Shown here in pieces: positions 54,054-62,093 of a DNA stretch of 64,000 nt. The first letter of the stretch is position 1. The number at the start of each line of letters is the position of its first letter. The notes under the pieces were generated by a model. It saw nothing but the letters and a program-made list of their open reading frames with translations. It was not told the DNA's origin and made no database searches. The translations under genes were made by a program, and so were the position numbers. Origin of the DNA: Ancylobacter aquaticus (lineage in GTDB: Bacteria; Pseudomonadota; Alphaproteobacteria; Rhizobiales; Xanthobacteraceae); the NCBI RefSeq assembly GCF_004339465.1, contig NZ_SMFY01000004.1:186001-250000 (forward strand), read 5' to 3'.

Positions 54054-54977
54054 ATGACGCATTCCCCCTCCCCTGCCCCGCTTTCCCACGTCGTCGTTCT
54101 CGTCTCCCATCCCGCCGCCCCGGCGGTGGACGAGGCGCTCCTTGCCCGTGCCCGCGCCGCCCTGCCCGCGCCCGGCGCGACGCGCGTGCTCAATCCCGGC
54201 ATCGCCGCCGAGATCGCCCATGCCGGCGCGGCCGACATCGAGGCGTTGCGCGCGGCGCTGGACGGTGCCCCGGTCGATGCGGCGCTGCTGCCCGCGCAGG
54301 GGCGGCGCAAGAAGCTGTTTCTGGCCGACATGGACTCCACCATGATCGGGCAGGAGTGCATCGACGAACTGGCCGATTATGCCGGCATGAAAGCGCATGT
54401 CGCCGCCATCACCGAGCGCGCCATGCGCGGCGAGATCGCCTTCGAGCCGGCGCTGCGCGAGCGCGTGGCGCTGCTGAAGGGGTTGCCGCTCGCCGTCGTC
54501 GACACGGTGATCGCTGAGCGCATCCGCCTCACCCCGGGCGGCACCGCGCTGGTGCGCACCATGAAGGCGAACGACGCCCACACGCTGCTGGTCTCGGGCG
54601 GCTTCACCCTGTTCACGCAGCGCGTGGCGGCGATGATCGGCTTCGACGCCCACCGCGCCAATGTGCTGATCGCCGATGGCGAGAGCTTCGCCGGCCTAGT
54701 CGAGGAGCCCATTCTCGGCCGCGAGGCCAAGCTCGCCGCGCTGGTCGAGCTGCGCACCCGCCTCGGCCTCGCTCACGCCGACACGCTGGCGGTCGGCGAT
54801 GGCGCCAATGATCTTGCCATGATCGGCGAGGCCGGCCTCGGCGTCGCCTACCACGCCAAGCCGGCCGTGGCGGCGGCGGCACAGGTGCGGATCGACCATG
54901 GCGACCTCACCGCCCTGCTCTACCTGCAGGGCTATGCCGCCGAAGACTTCGTCGAGACTGACGTCGTCGACGCCTGA
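54054..54977 (+). CDS. serB: phosphoserine phosphatase
   Basis: 307 residues. The HAD motif I is [12 protein letters not shown] (Asp92, Asp94), with motif II in [14 protein letters not shown] and motif III in [16 protein letters not shown]. An N-terminal roughly 80-residue region resembles the ACT-like N-domain of SerB proteins but is poorly conserved. It releases L-serine from O-phosphoserine, the last step of serine synthesis. It is convergent with the AsmA-family gene, 12 bases apart. Confidence 0.94.
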   Translation: MTHSPSPAPLSHVVVLVSHPAAPAVDEALLARARAALPAPGATRVLNPGIAAEIAHAGAADIEALRAALDGAPVDAALLPAQGRRKKLFLADMDSTMIGQECIDELADYAGMKAHVAAITERAMRGEIAFEPALRERVALLKGLPLAVVDTVIAERIRLTPGGTALVRTMKANDAHTLLVSGGFTLFTQRVAAMIGFDAHRANVLIADGESFAGLVEEPILGREAKLAALVELRTRLGLAHADTLAVGDGANDLAMIGEAGLGVAYHAKPAVAAAAQVRIDHGDLTALLYLQGYAAEDFVETDVVDA

Positions 54978-54989
54978 GCCGGGCGCCCG

Positions 54990-57900
54990 TCACGGCGCCA
55001 GCGGCGGCAGGATGATCGTGCTGCGCAGCGGGTCGTTGGGAATGTCGACCGGCGGCGCCAGCGGCGGCGCGGCGGACCCCGGCGCCATCGCCCCCGGCGG
55101 GGAGTATTGGCCGTAATAGGATTGCGGCCCGGCTGGCCGGGCCGGGCTCGTCGGCGCGCGCGGGGCGGCCGGTGTGGCCGGCATCCGCAGACGCGGTGCC
55201 GTGGCTGCGGGCGAAGCGGCGCGTGGTGCCGCGTTTGCGGGAGATGCGGCGCGGGGCGCCGCTTGAGGGGCCGGCGCCGGCGAGGGGGCAAGCCTGCGCG
55301 CTGGCGCGGCGTCCGTCGCTTCGCCGCCATCGGTCAGCGGCGTTCGGCCATATTCCGCCTCCAGCCGCTTGGTCTCCCGATCCAGCGCCCGCATGTTGAT
55401 GGCCGTGCTCAGCGCCGTCAGGTCGAAACGGCGGTCCGGCGCGGCAAGTGGCCCTCCCCACCGTACGGCGGCGGCCGGGGCGGCGGGCAGGCCCGCATTG
55501 GCGACATCCTGCATCTCCAGCGTCGCCTCGAAGCTCAGGGCCGGAATGTCGAGCGCACCGCTCAACCCGAAACGCTGTTCGCCCACTGCGAGGCGGGCAG
55601 CGCTGGTGCGGGCCACGCCATCGACCACGCTGACGGCGCTCTCCACCCGCGCCAGCTTGAGCGGCGCGCGCGCCAGGCCGTCGCTCAGCAACTGCGCCAG
55701 ACGCTGCTGGTCCGGCGGCGGCCCCCGCTCGGTCGCCAGCATCACATAGTGCAGCGCCTTCGGGTCGCTCTGGTCGACTTCCAGCCCCTCGATGGCAAAA
55801 CTGCCCTGCCCCTGCAGCTGGCTCGCCAGCGCGAAGGGAGAATTGCCCCGCCCGGTCACGTCAAGCGTCGTGCTCACGCGGCCGCGCACCTTCGGCTGGG
55901 TCACGCCGAGGGCCGCGAAAAGCACGGCGCTGTCGGCACTGGTAAGGCCCAGTCGGCCGTCGAACTGCACGGCCTCGCCGGTGCGGGCAAGGTTGAACTT
56001 GCCGGAGAACGGCCCACCGGCCAGCGTGCCGGTGGCACTCTCCACCGCGAGCCGGCCCTGCGCCAGCCGCGCCACGATCGTCGCCTCGCCAAGCGCCAGC
56101 CCGCCGGGAAGATCGAAGCGCGCGACATTGAGCTTCAACTCGGCGGCAAGGCTGGAAAGCGGCGCCGGGCCGAAGCGGGCCCGCGACCATCCCTCCGCCT
56201 CCCCCGCGCCGGCGGCGCCGACGACAAGACCCAGTGCCCGCGCGACGTTCCAGCGCGGCGTGGCAAGCTCAGCCCGCACCGGCTCGCCCGGCGTGTAGCC
56301 GAGGGTGCCTGCGAGCGGCTGATCGCCCAGCGAGCCGGAAAGCGCCCCTATCCGCCAGCCCTCGCCTTCGCGGGCAAGTGCGCCGGTGAACCGTGCCGGC
56401 ACCGGGCCCGTGCCGGCGGCCGCCAGTTGCGGCAGCAGGACCGCGAGGTCGGCGCTTTCCAGCGTCAGCGCGAGGTCGGGGTCGAGGCGGCCGGCGGCAT
56501 CCAGCGCCGCCGTGCCCTCCCCGCGCAGCCGCGACCCGGCAAAATCGAGCGTCGCCTCGATCCGCTGATCGAGATCGAGCGTGAGGCGGGCGGGGCCGAG
56601 CTTGGGACGCAGGCCCGGAACGCCGACGCCGGACAGCACGGCGCTGCCGTCACGGGCATCGATCTCGGCCCGCCCGCTCAGCTTTCCATCCGCGCCAAAG
56701 CCGATCTGCCCCGTACCGGACAGGCCACCGAGCCGGCCATCGGCGTCGACCGTGGTGCGCCCGGCCTGCGACACCAAAGCGAGGGTGAGGTCCACCGGCG
56801 CGAGGCTCGCTTGCGTCGCGGTCAGGAACGGTTCGATGCGGGTCAGGCCGAAGGCGACCGCCAGCCCCGGCAGGCCATCAGCGCGTGGCCCCGAGAGCTT
56901 GGCGGTAAAGCGGGCGTCCCCGGCCCCGTCGCGGCCAAAGGCGGCAAGCCGGCCGGAGCCGGTGAGGTCGAGCCCCGCCAGATCCTCGATGGCGAGGCGT
57001 TCGATGCCCAGCCCGTCGGCCCCGCCCTTGAGGATGACGTCAAGGCTGCGGGCCCTGCCACCGGCAAGGCGCACCTGCTGGCCACTGAGGCTGAGATTGA
57101 GGTCCGTCGTGCCGAGGCCGAGATTCACCAGACGTTGAACCGGCGGCAGCAATGCGTCGACATCCACATCCGACGTCGTCAGCACCGCATCGACCCGCCC
57201 TCGCCCGCCGGCGGCCGGCAGCGTGTAGGCGGCGGTGCCGGCGAACCGGCTGTCCCCGGCCGAAAGGTCCACCTTGTCCAGCGCGAAGCCGCCGGCGCTG
57301 ACGCTGAGTTCGGCGGAAAGCCGGGCCGCGCCGGCGGGCAGACTGGCCACCAGCCCGCTAGCCTGCGGCATCGCCCAGGCGACGAAGCCCGGCAAATCCT
57401 GCGCCTCCAGCACCCCGCTGCCGCCGAACAGGGCCGCGTTCGGATCGCCGGAACCGGCCACGCGCGGCAGGCTTCCGGAGAGCGCGATATGCGCCCCGCC
57501 GGGCAGCCGCGCCTCCAGCGTGCGGGCGCGCCAGCCGCCGGGCGACCAGTCGAGGCCCGCCTTCACCTCGCGCGCCGCCGACCCGGCGAGCAGCACCGTG
57601 TCGCTGGACAGATCGAGCGAGCCGACGATCGCGAGGTCGGCCAGTGGCGCCAGAAGCCGCGCCAGCGCGTCGGTAGCCGCCAGCGGCGTCGCGCCGCCGG
57701 TCATGGCGCCCAGATCGAGCTGGCGCGCCGCCAGAGTGAGGTCGAGCCGCGAATCGGGGGTGCCCGGCCCCGCCCCGACGAGGCGCGCGGCGCCGGAAAG
57801 TTCCACCGGCCGCTCGGCGGCGTCGAGCGTCAGGCTGAGTTCGGTGGCGGCCACCGCCTGCGACGTCGCCTCCACCTTTGCCGACAGGCTCCATGCCTTC

Positions 57901-58673
57901 AACAGGTCGGCCCCGGCACTCCCAGGAGTCGCTGCGGTTGCGGAAGGTGGCGCGGCGCGCACCAGCGCCGCCCGGCCACGAAAACTCGGCGCCCCCCCGG
58001 CAAGGCTCAGCACCCCATCCGCATCGACAGCGAGCGGCGAACCGACATTCTGCGCCCCGAGGCGCATCTTGGCGGTGCCGTCGGCGGCGAACTGCGTCAG
58101 GCTGAGCCGCACCCGGCGCCGCAGGCCGGCCGCGTCCGCCTCACCCTCCAGCCGTACCGGGCCGGTCGGCCCGCCGACCGCGCCGGTCAGGTCGATGTTG
58201 TCCAGCTTGAGCGCGCGCTCATTGGCGCGATCCACCACTTCAAAGCTGCCGTCGGTCACGGAGATATCGGCGATGCTGAAGCCGCCCGGCCGGGTGACGC
58301 CGGTGGGCAGCGAGAGCTTGCCTGTCGTGTCGACCACGAGCCGCCCGCGCGGGCGCAGCAGGCCGACATGGTCTGCCACCACCTCGCCGCGCATCAGCGC
58401 GCCCAGATTGAGCCGGCCGGACAGTTCCGCTACCGACAGTCCGGTGCCACCGCCATCGACGCCGATCGACACGTCGCGCAGCACCACGCGCGGGGTGGGT
58501 AGGATTTGTGCGTCGATCGGGCCACGGATGACGACGGGCGCGCCCAGGGTGCGGGCCGCCTGCGCCTCAAAGGTCGAGCGCCATTGCGACCAGTCGACGA
58601 CGAACGGCGCCGCGAAGGCCGCCGCGACGGCCAATATGATCGCGCCCGCAATCGTCAACAGCAGGTTCTGCAC
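54990..58673 (-). CDS. giant AsmA-family protein
   Basis: About 1227 residues from a GTG with GGAGGG just upstream; the frame is open 19 more codons. An N-terminal membrane anchor (LLLTIAGAIILAVAAAFAAP) is followed by the AsmA domain (WSQWRSTFEAQAARTLGAPV, LRDVSIGVDGGGTGLSVAEL). A very long beta-rich, low-complexity body consists of repeated strand patterns such as LDLSSDTVLLAGSAAREV and FDLPGGLALGEATIVARL. The C-terminus is Ala/Pro-rich (SPARPAGPQSYYGQY). AsmA-like proteins are bridge-like lipid transporters between inner and outer membranes, as for TamB and YhdP. Here this role is inferred. It is a single-gene unit. Confidence 0.9.
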   Translation of the reverse strand: MQNLLLTIAGAIILAVAAAFAAPFVVDWSQWRSTFEAQAARTLGAPVVIRGPIDAQILPTPRVVLRDVSIGVDGGGTGLSVAELSGRLNLGALMRGEVVADHVGLLRPRGRLVVDTTGKLSLPTGVTRPGGFSIADISVTDGSFEVVDRANERALKLDNIDLTGAVGGPTGPVRLEGEADAAGLRRRVRLSLTQFAADGTAKMRLGAQNVGSPLAVDADGVLSLAGGAPSFRGRAALVRAAPPSATAATPGSAGADLLKAWSLSAKVEATSQAVAATELSLTLDAAERPVELSGAARLVGAGPGTPDSRLDLTLAARQLDLGAMTGGATPLAATDALARLLAPLADLAIVGSLDLSSDTVLLAGSAAREVKAGLDWSPGGWRARTLEARLPGGAHIALSGSLPRVAGSGDPNAALFGGSGVLEAQDLPGFVAWAMPQASGLVASLPAGAARLSAELSVSAGGFALDKVDLSAGDSRFAGTAAYTLPAAGGRGRVDAVLTTSDVDVDALLPPVQRLVNLGLGTTDLNLSLSGQQVRLAGGRARSLDVILKGGADGLGIERLAIEDLAGLDLTGSGRLAAFGRDGAGDARFTAKLSGPRADGLPGLAVAFGLTRIEPFLTATQASLAPVDLTLALVSQAGRTTVDADGRLGGLSGTGQIGFGADGKLSGRAEIDARDGSAVLSGVGVPGLRPKLGPARLTLDLDQRIEATLDFAGSRLRGEGTAALDAAGRLDPDLALTLESADLAVLLPQLAAAGTGPVPARFTGALAREGEGWRIGALSGSLGDQPLAGTLGYTPGEPVRAELATPRWNVARALGLVVGAAGAGEAEGWSRARFGPAPLSSLAAELKLNVARFDLPGGLALGEATIVARLAQGRLAVESATGTLAGGPFSGKFNLARTGEAVQFDGRLGLTSADSAVLFAALGVTQPKVRGRVSTTLDVTGRGNSPFALASQLQGQGSFAIEGLEVDQSDPKALHYVMLATERGPPPDQQRLAQLLSDGLARAPLKLARVESAVSVVDGVARTSAARLAVGEQRFGLSGALDIPALSFEATLEMQDVANAGLPAAPAAAVRWGGPLAAPDRRFDLTALSTAINMRALDRETKRLEAEYGRTPLTDGGEATDAAPARRLAPSPAPAPQAAPRAASPANAAPRAASPAATAPRLRMPATPAAPRAPTSPARPAGPQSYYGQYSPPGAMAPGSAAPPLAPPVDIPNDPLRSTIILPPLAP

Positions 58674-58848
58674 ACATCCCTCCGGCCTTTCGGCCCCGGC
58701 ATCGTCGCCCCCTGGCGGCTGCCGGAACACTCTACGCTAGATCGTTGATGATTTTTGCGTTCTACGCGCCGCGCACAAGGCGCGAATTGATGCAGACGCG
58801 ACACAAACGCCGCGGCGGGCCTGCCGGCGCTTCCCTCGCGCCCGTCTC

Positions 58849-60279
58849 TCAGGGCAGGATCTTTCCTGGATTCATGATGTTCTGCGGGTCGAGCGCCTGC
58901 TTGATCGCCCGCATCGCATCCAGCGCGGCGAGACCGTGCTCGGCCTCCATATAGCCGCGCTTGCCCTGGCCGACCCCGTGTTCGCCGGTGGCGGTGCCGC
59001 CCATGGCCAGCGAGCGTTTGACCATGCGCGAGATGAAGTCCTTCGCCTTCGCCACATCCTGCGGGTCGCTCATGTCGACCAGAGTGACGGTGTGGAAGTT
59101 GCCGTCACCGACATGACCGACGATGGGCGCCAGCATCCCCATCTCCTCAATATCGTTTTTGGTCTCGTCGACGCAGTCGGCGAGGCGGGAGAGCGGCACG
59201 CACACATCGGTGGCCAGCGCCTTGGCGCCAGGCTTCAGCGGCAGGCAGGCCCAGTAGGCGTCGTGCCGCGCCTGCCAGAGCTTGGTGCGCTCTTCGGGCC
59301 GTGTCGCCCATCTGAAAGTGCCGCCACCATATTCCGCCGCGATATCGCCGAAGCGCCCGGCCTGCTCATGCACGCTGGCCTCCGTGCCATGGAACTCCAC
59401 GAACAGGGTCGGCTGCTCGGCGAGGTCGAGCTTTGAATAGGCGTTGCAGGCCCGCACCTGCACCTCGTCGAGCAGTTCGATGCGCGCCACCGGCAGGCCG
59501 GACTGGATGGTGAGGATCGCCGCGTCGCAGGCGGAGCGGATGGTGGGGAACGCGCAGACCCCGCCGGAAATCGCCTCGGGAATGCCGGCCAGCCGCAGCG
59601 TCAGCCCGGTGATGATGCCGAGCGTGCCCTCGGCGCCCACGAACAGCCGCGTGAGGTCGTAGCCGGCGGCGGATTTCCTCGCCCGCCGCGCGGTGGTGAT
59701 GACCTCCCCATTGGCCAGCACGGCCGTGAGCGCGATCACATTGTCCTTCATCGTGCCGTAGCGCACCGCATTGGTGCCCGAGGCGCGGGTGGAGGCCATG
59801 CCGCCCAGCGAGGCGTCGGCGCCGGGGTCGATGGGGAAAAACAGGCCGGCATCGCGCAGATGCTCGTTCAGCTGCTTGCGCGTCACCCCCGGCTCGATCA
59901 CGCAGTCGAGATCCTCGGGATGGACGGACAGCACCCGGTTCATGCGCGAGAGGTCGATGGAAATGCCGCCGTGCGGGGCGTTGATCTGCCCCTCCAGCGA
60001 GGTGCCGGTACCAAAGGCGATCACCGGCACGCCATGCCGGGCGCAGGCGCGCACGACGAGTTGAACCTCCTCGGTGCTCTCGACGAACACCACCGCATCC
60101 GGCGCCTCGTTGGCCAGCCAGGTGATGGTGTTGGCGTGCTGTTCACGGATCGCCCGGCCGATGGCGAGCCGGTCGCCGAAACGGGGGGAAAGGGCGGCAA
60201 CCACGTCCTGCACCCGGGCGGGGTCCACGGGGACAGGGCCCGCCTGCATCGCGAGACGCTCCTCGACCATGGTTTCCAT
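58849..60279 (-). CDS. FAD-linked D-lactate/glycolate dehydrogenase (GlcD/Dld family)
   Basis: 476 residues. The FAD-binding (type 4) domain is visible as VIAFGTGTSLEGQINAPHGG, IEPGVTRKQLNEHLRDAGLF and DPGADASLGGMASTRASGTN, AVRYGTMKDNVIALTAVLAN. The C-terminal domain ends with GEHGVGQGKRGYMEAEHG, the usual motif of cytochrome-linked D-lactate dehydrogenase and the GlcD subunit. It oxidises D-lactate or glycolate with electrons passed to the respiratory chain. There are no glcE or glcF genes nearby, which favours the single-subunit D-lactate form. Divergent from the thioesterase gene. Confidence 0.92.
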   Translation of the reverse strand: METMVEERLAMQAGPVPVDPARVQDVVAALSPRFGDRLAIGRAIREQHANTITWLANEAPDAVVFVESTEEVQLVVRACARHGVPVIAFGTGTSLEGQINAPHGGISIDLSRMNRVLSVHPEDLDCVIEPGVTRKQLNEHLRDAGLFFPIDPGADASLGGMASTRASGTNAVRYGTMKDNVIALTAVLANGEVITTARRARKSAAGYDLTRLFVGAEGTLGIITGLTLRLAGIPEAISGGVCAFPTIRSACDAAILTIQSGLPVARIELLDEVQVRACNAYSKLDLAEQPTLFVEFHGTEASVHEQAGRFGDIAAEYGGGTFRWATRPEERTKLWQARHDAYWACLPLKPGAKALATDVCVPLSRLADCVDETKNDIEEMGMLAPIVGHVGDGNFHTVTLVDMSDPQDVAKAKDFISRMVKRSLAMGGTATGEHGVGQGKRGYMEAEHGLAALDAMRAIKQALDPQNIMNPGKILP

Positions 60280-60535
60280 CCCGCTCTCCCGAAGCTCGTA
60301 TGCACCCGCCGCGTGGCGCCAAAGCCGGCAGCGCCAACCGCTTATACCTTATCAGCGCAGGCCGCGACTCCCGCCGCGCCGCTGCCGCCGTGCAAAAAGC
60401 CCGACGAAACCCCGCAAAGGCAAGAATTCAGTCATTCAATTGCCATCACGGCAGGTGACGACTGCACTGAAAGTCGGCACAATGCTTGTCAATAAGGCAG
60501 CGCGGTACCTCGCGCTCAGCGGTCGGGATGGTGTC

Positions 60536-61048
60536 ATGCTGGACGGGATCGATTTCGAACCCGTATTTTTCGCGCCTTTCGTGTCTTCCGTGATGACGGT
60601 CGACACGGGCTGGGCCGATCACAACGGGCATTTGCACGCGGCCTTCCACAGCCTCCTGTTCGACCGCGCGGTCGACGAGGCGGTGTTCCTTGTCGGGCTT
60701 GGCCCGCACATGGTGGAAAGCCGCAGCGCCTCTTTCGTTACGATGGAGGCTCATCAGCGTTTCCAGCGCGAACTTCGCGCCGGACAGGAAGTGCGGGCGA
60801 CGCTTCGCCTCATCAATTACGACGAGAAGCGCATGCATCTGTTCCAGGAGTTGCACCACGCCCGCGAGGGCTGGATCGCCTCGACCTATGAACAGATCGC
60901 CCAGCATGTGGAAGCCGGCACCCGCCGCGTGGTGCCTTTCCCCGACGAGGTGCTGGAACGGCTGGCGCTGATGAAGGCGGCCCATGGCGCGCTGCCGGTC
61001 CCGGAAGGGCTCGGCCGGCCGGTCAACATGCCGATCCGCCTCAGCTGA
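60536..61048 (+). CDS. hotdog-fold acyl-CoA thioesterase family protein
   Basis: 170 residues from MLDGIDFEP; an ATG at 60482 would add 18. A hotdog (4-hydroxybenzoyl-CoA thioesterase-like) pattern is seen: VMTVDTGWADHNGHLHAAFH, RAVDEAVFLVGLGPHMVESR, and LRAGQEVRATLRLINYDEKR, then MHLFQELHHAREGW. The VDTGWADHNGHL motif resembles betainyl-CoA or carnitine-linked thioesterases. The substrate is not fixed. The gene is convergent with prmA, only 7 bases from its stop. Confidence 0.82.
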   Translation: MLDGIDFEPVFFAPFVSSVMTVDTGWADHNGHLHAAFHSLLFDRAVDEAVFLVGLGPHMVESRSASFVTMEAHQRFQRELRAGQEVRATLRLINYDEKRMHLFQELHHAREGWIASTYEQIAQHVEAGTRRVVPFPDEVLERLALMKAAHGALPVPEGLGRPVNMPIRLS

Positions 61049-61055
61049 GCGGCCC

Positions 61056-61994
61056 TCACCGGCGGTCGGCGGGCGTGGTGTTGCGCCCGCGATCGGCGGT
61101 GAGTTCCAGCGTGGTCCAGCCTTCGATGGTGCGGCGGCGCTTCAGCCGCAGGCCCTGCGCGCGATAGGCGGCCAGCGCCGCATTGGCGTGCGAGGGCAGC
61201 AGCCCCGACAGCACCACCGTCCCGCCCGGTGCCCGCAGCAGGCTCAGCTGCCGGGCGATGCCCTTGAGCGGCGCCAGCAGGATGTTGGCAAGGATCAGGT
61301 CGTAAGGCCCCTCGCGGCGGAACTCCCTCGCACCCAGCCCCGGCGCATGCAGGAAGCGGATATGCGTCGCGGCCCGGTTCGCCACCGCATTGGCCCGCGC
61401 CGTCGCCACCGCCACCGGGTCGATGTCGCTGGCCAGCACCGGGGCATGGAACAGCCGCGCCGCCGCCATGGCGAGAACGCCGGTGCCGGTGCCGACATCG
61501 AGCGTGCGGGCCGGGCGGCGCTGCTTGCCGAAAGCGTCGATGGCGGCAAGGCACCCCTTGGTGGTGCCGTGATGGCCGGTGCCGAAGGCCAGCGCCGCCT
61601 CGATCTCGATGCCGATCCGGCTTGGCGCCAGCCGCCCGCGATCATGCGAGCCATGCACGACGAAGCGACCGATGGCGACCGGAGCCAGCCCCTCCAGCGA
61701 GGCGGCCACCCAGTCCTTCTTGTCGAGCAGCGAAAACACCGCCGCCGCCGCCGCGTCCGGCGAGACCAGCGCCACCAGCTCGCGCACCATCTCCTCGTCC
61801 GGCGGATCGCCGAAATAAACCTCGACCGCCCAACCCGCCCCTTCGGCGCGGTCCTCGACCTCGAAAGCGGCGGCGGCCACCTCGGCCGGGTCGAAGCTCT
61901 CGCCGAGATATTCGGCGATGGCGCGCGCCTCGTGCTCGGGCGCATCCACCCGCATCACATGCGACGCGCCATTGGGCGGCAATCCTTCGAGCAT
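61056..61994 (-). CDS. prmA: ribosomal protein L11 methyltransferase
   Basis: 312 residues from MLEGLPPNGASH, with AGGA five bases upstream; a GTG four codons earlier also fits. The N-terminal L11-contacting domain is followed by an SAM-binding Rossmann fold: LDVGTGTGVLAMAAARLFHA, VLASDIDPVAVATARAN and LILANILLAPLKGIARQLSL. It methylates lysines and the N-terminus of ribosomal protein L11. The gene lies downstream of the UvrD/PcrA helicase on the same strand with an 87- to 99-base gap. Confidence 0.92.
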   Translation of the reverse strand: MLEGLPPNGASHVMRVDAPEHEARAIAEYLGESFDPAEVAAAAFEVEDRAEGAGWAVEVYFGDPPDEEMVRELVALVSPDAAAAAVFSLLDKKDWVAASLEGLAPVAIGRFVVHGSHDRGRLAPSRIGIEIEAALAFGTGHHGTTKGCLAAIDAFGKQRRPARTLDVGTGTGVLAMAAARLFHAPVLASDIDPVAVATARANAVANRAATHIRFLHAPGLGAREFRREGPYDLILANILLAPLKGIARQLSLLRAPGGTVVLSGLLPSHANAALAAYRAQGLRLKRRRTIEGWTTLELTADRGRNTTPADRR

Positions 61995-62093
61995 GGCGGT
62001 CCTCACGGGGTGGCGGGGCGAGCTTTAGAGGCGGTGGCCGCTCTGTAAGCGAGACCGCGCCCGAACGCCAGCGCGGGAGGAAGGCTCAGCCTC

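Noticed and set aside
55107-58502. A 1131-codon open frame on the plus strand.
   Set aside because: It is the shadow of the AsmA-family gene and has no recognisable domain, being dominated by Arg, Gly and Ala.
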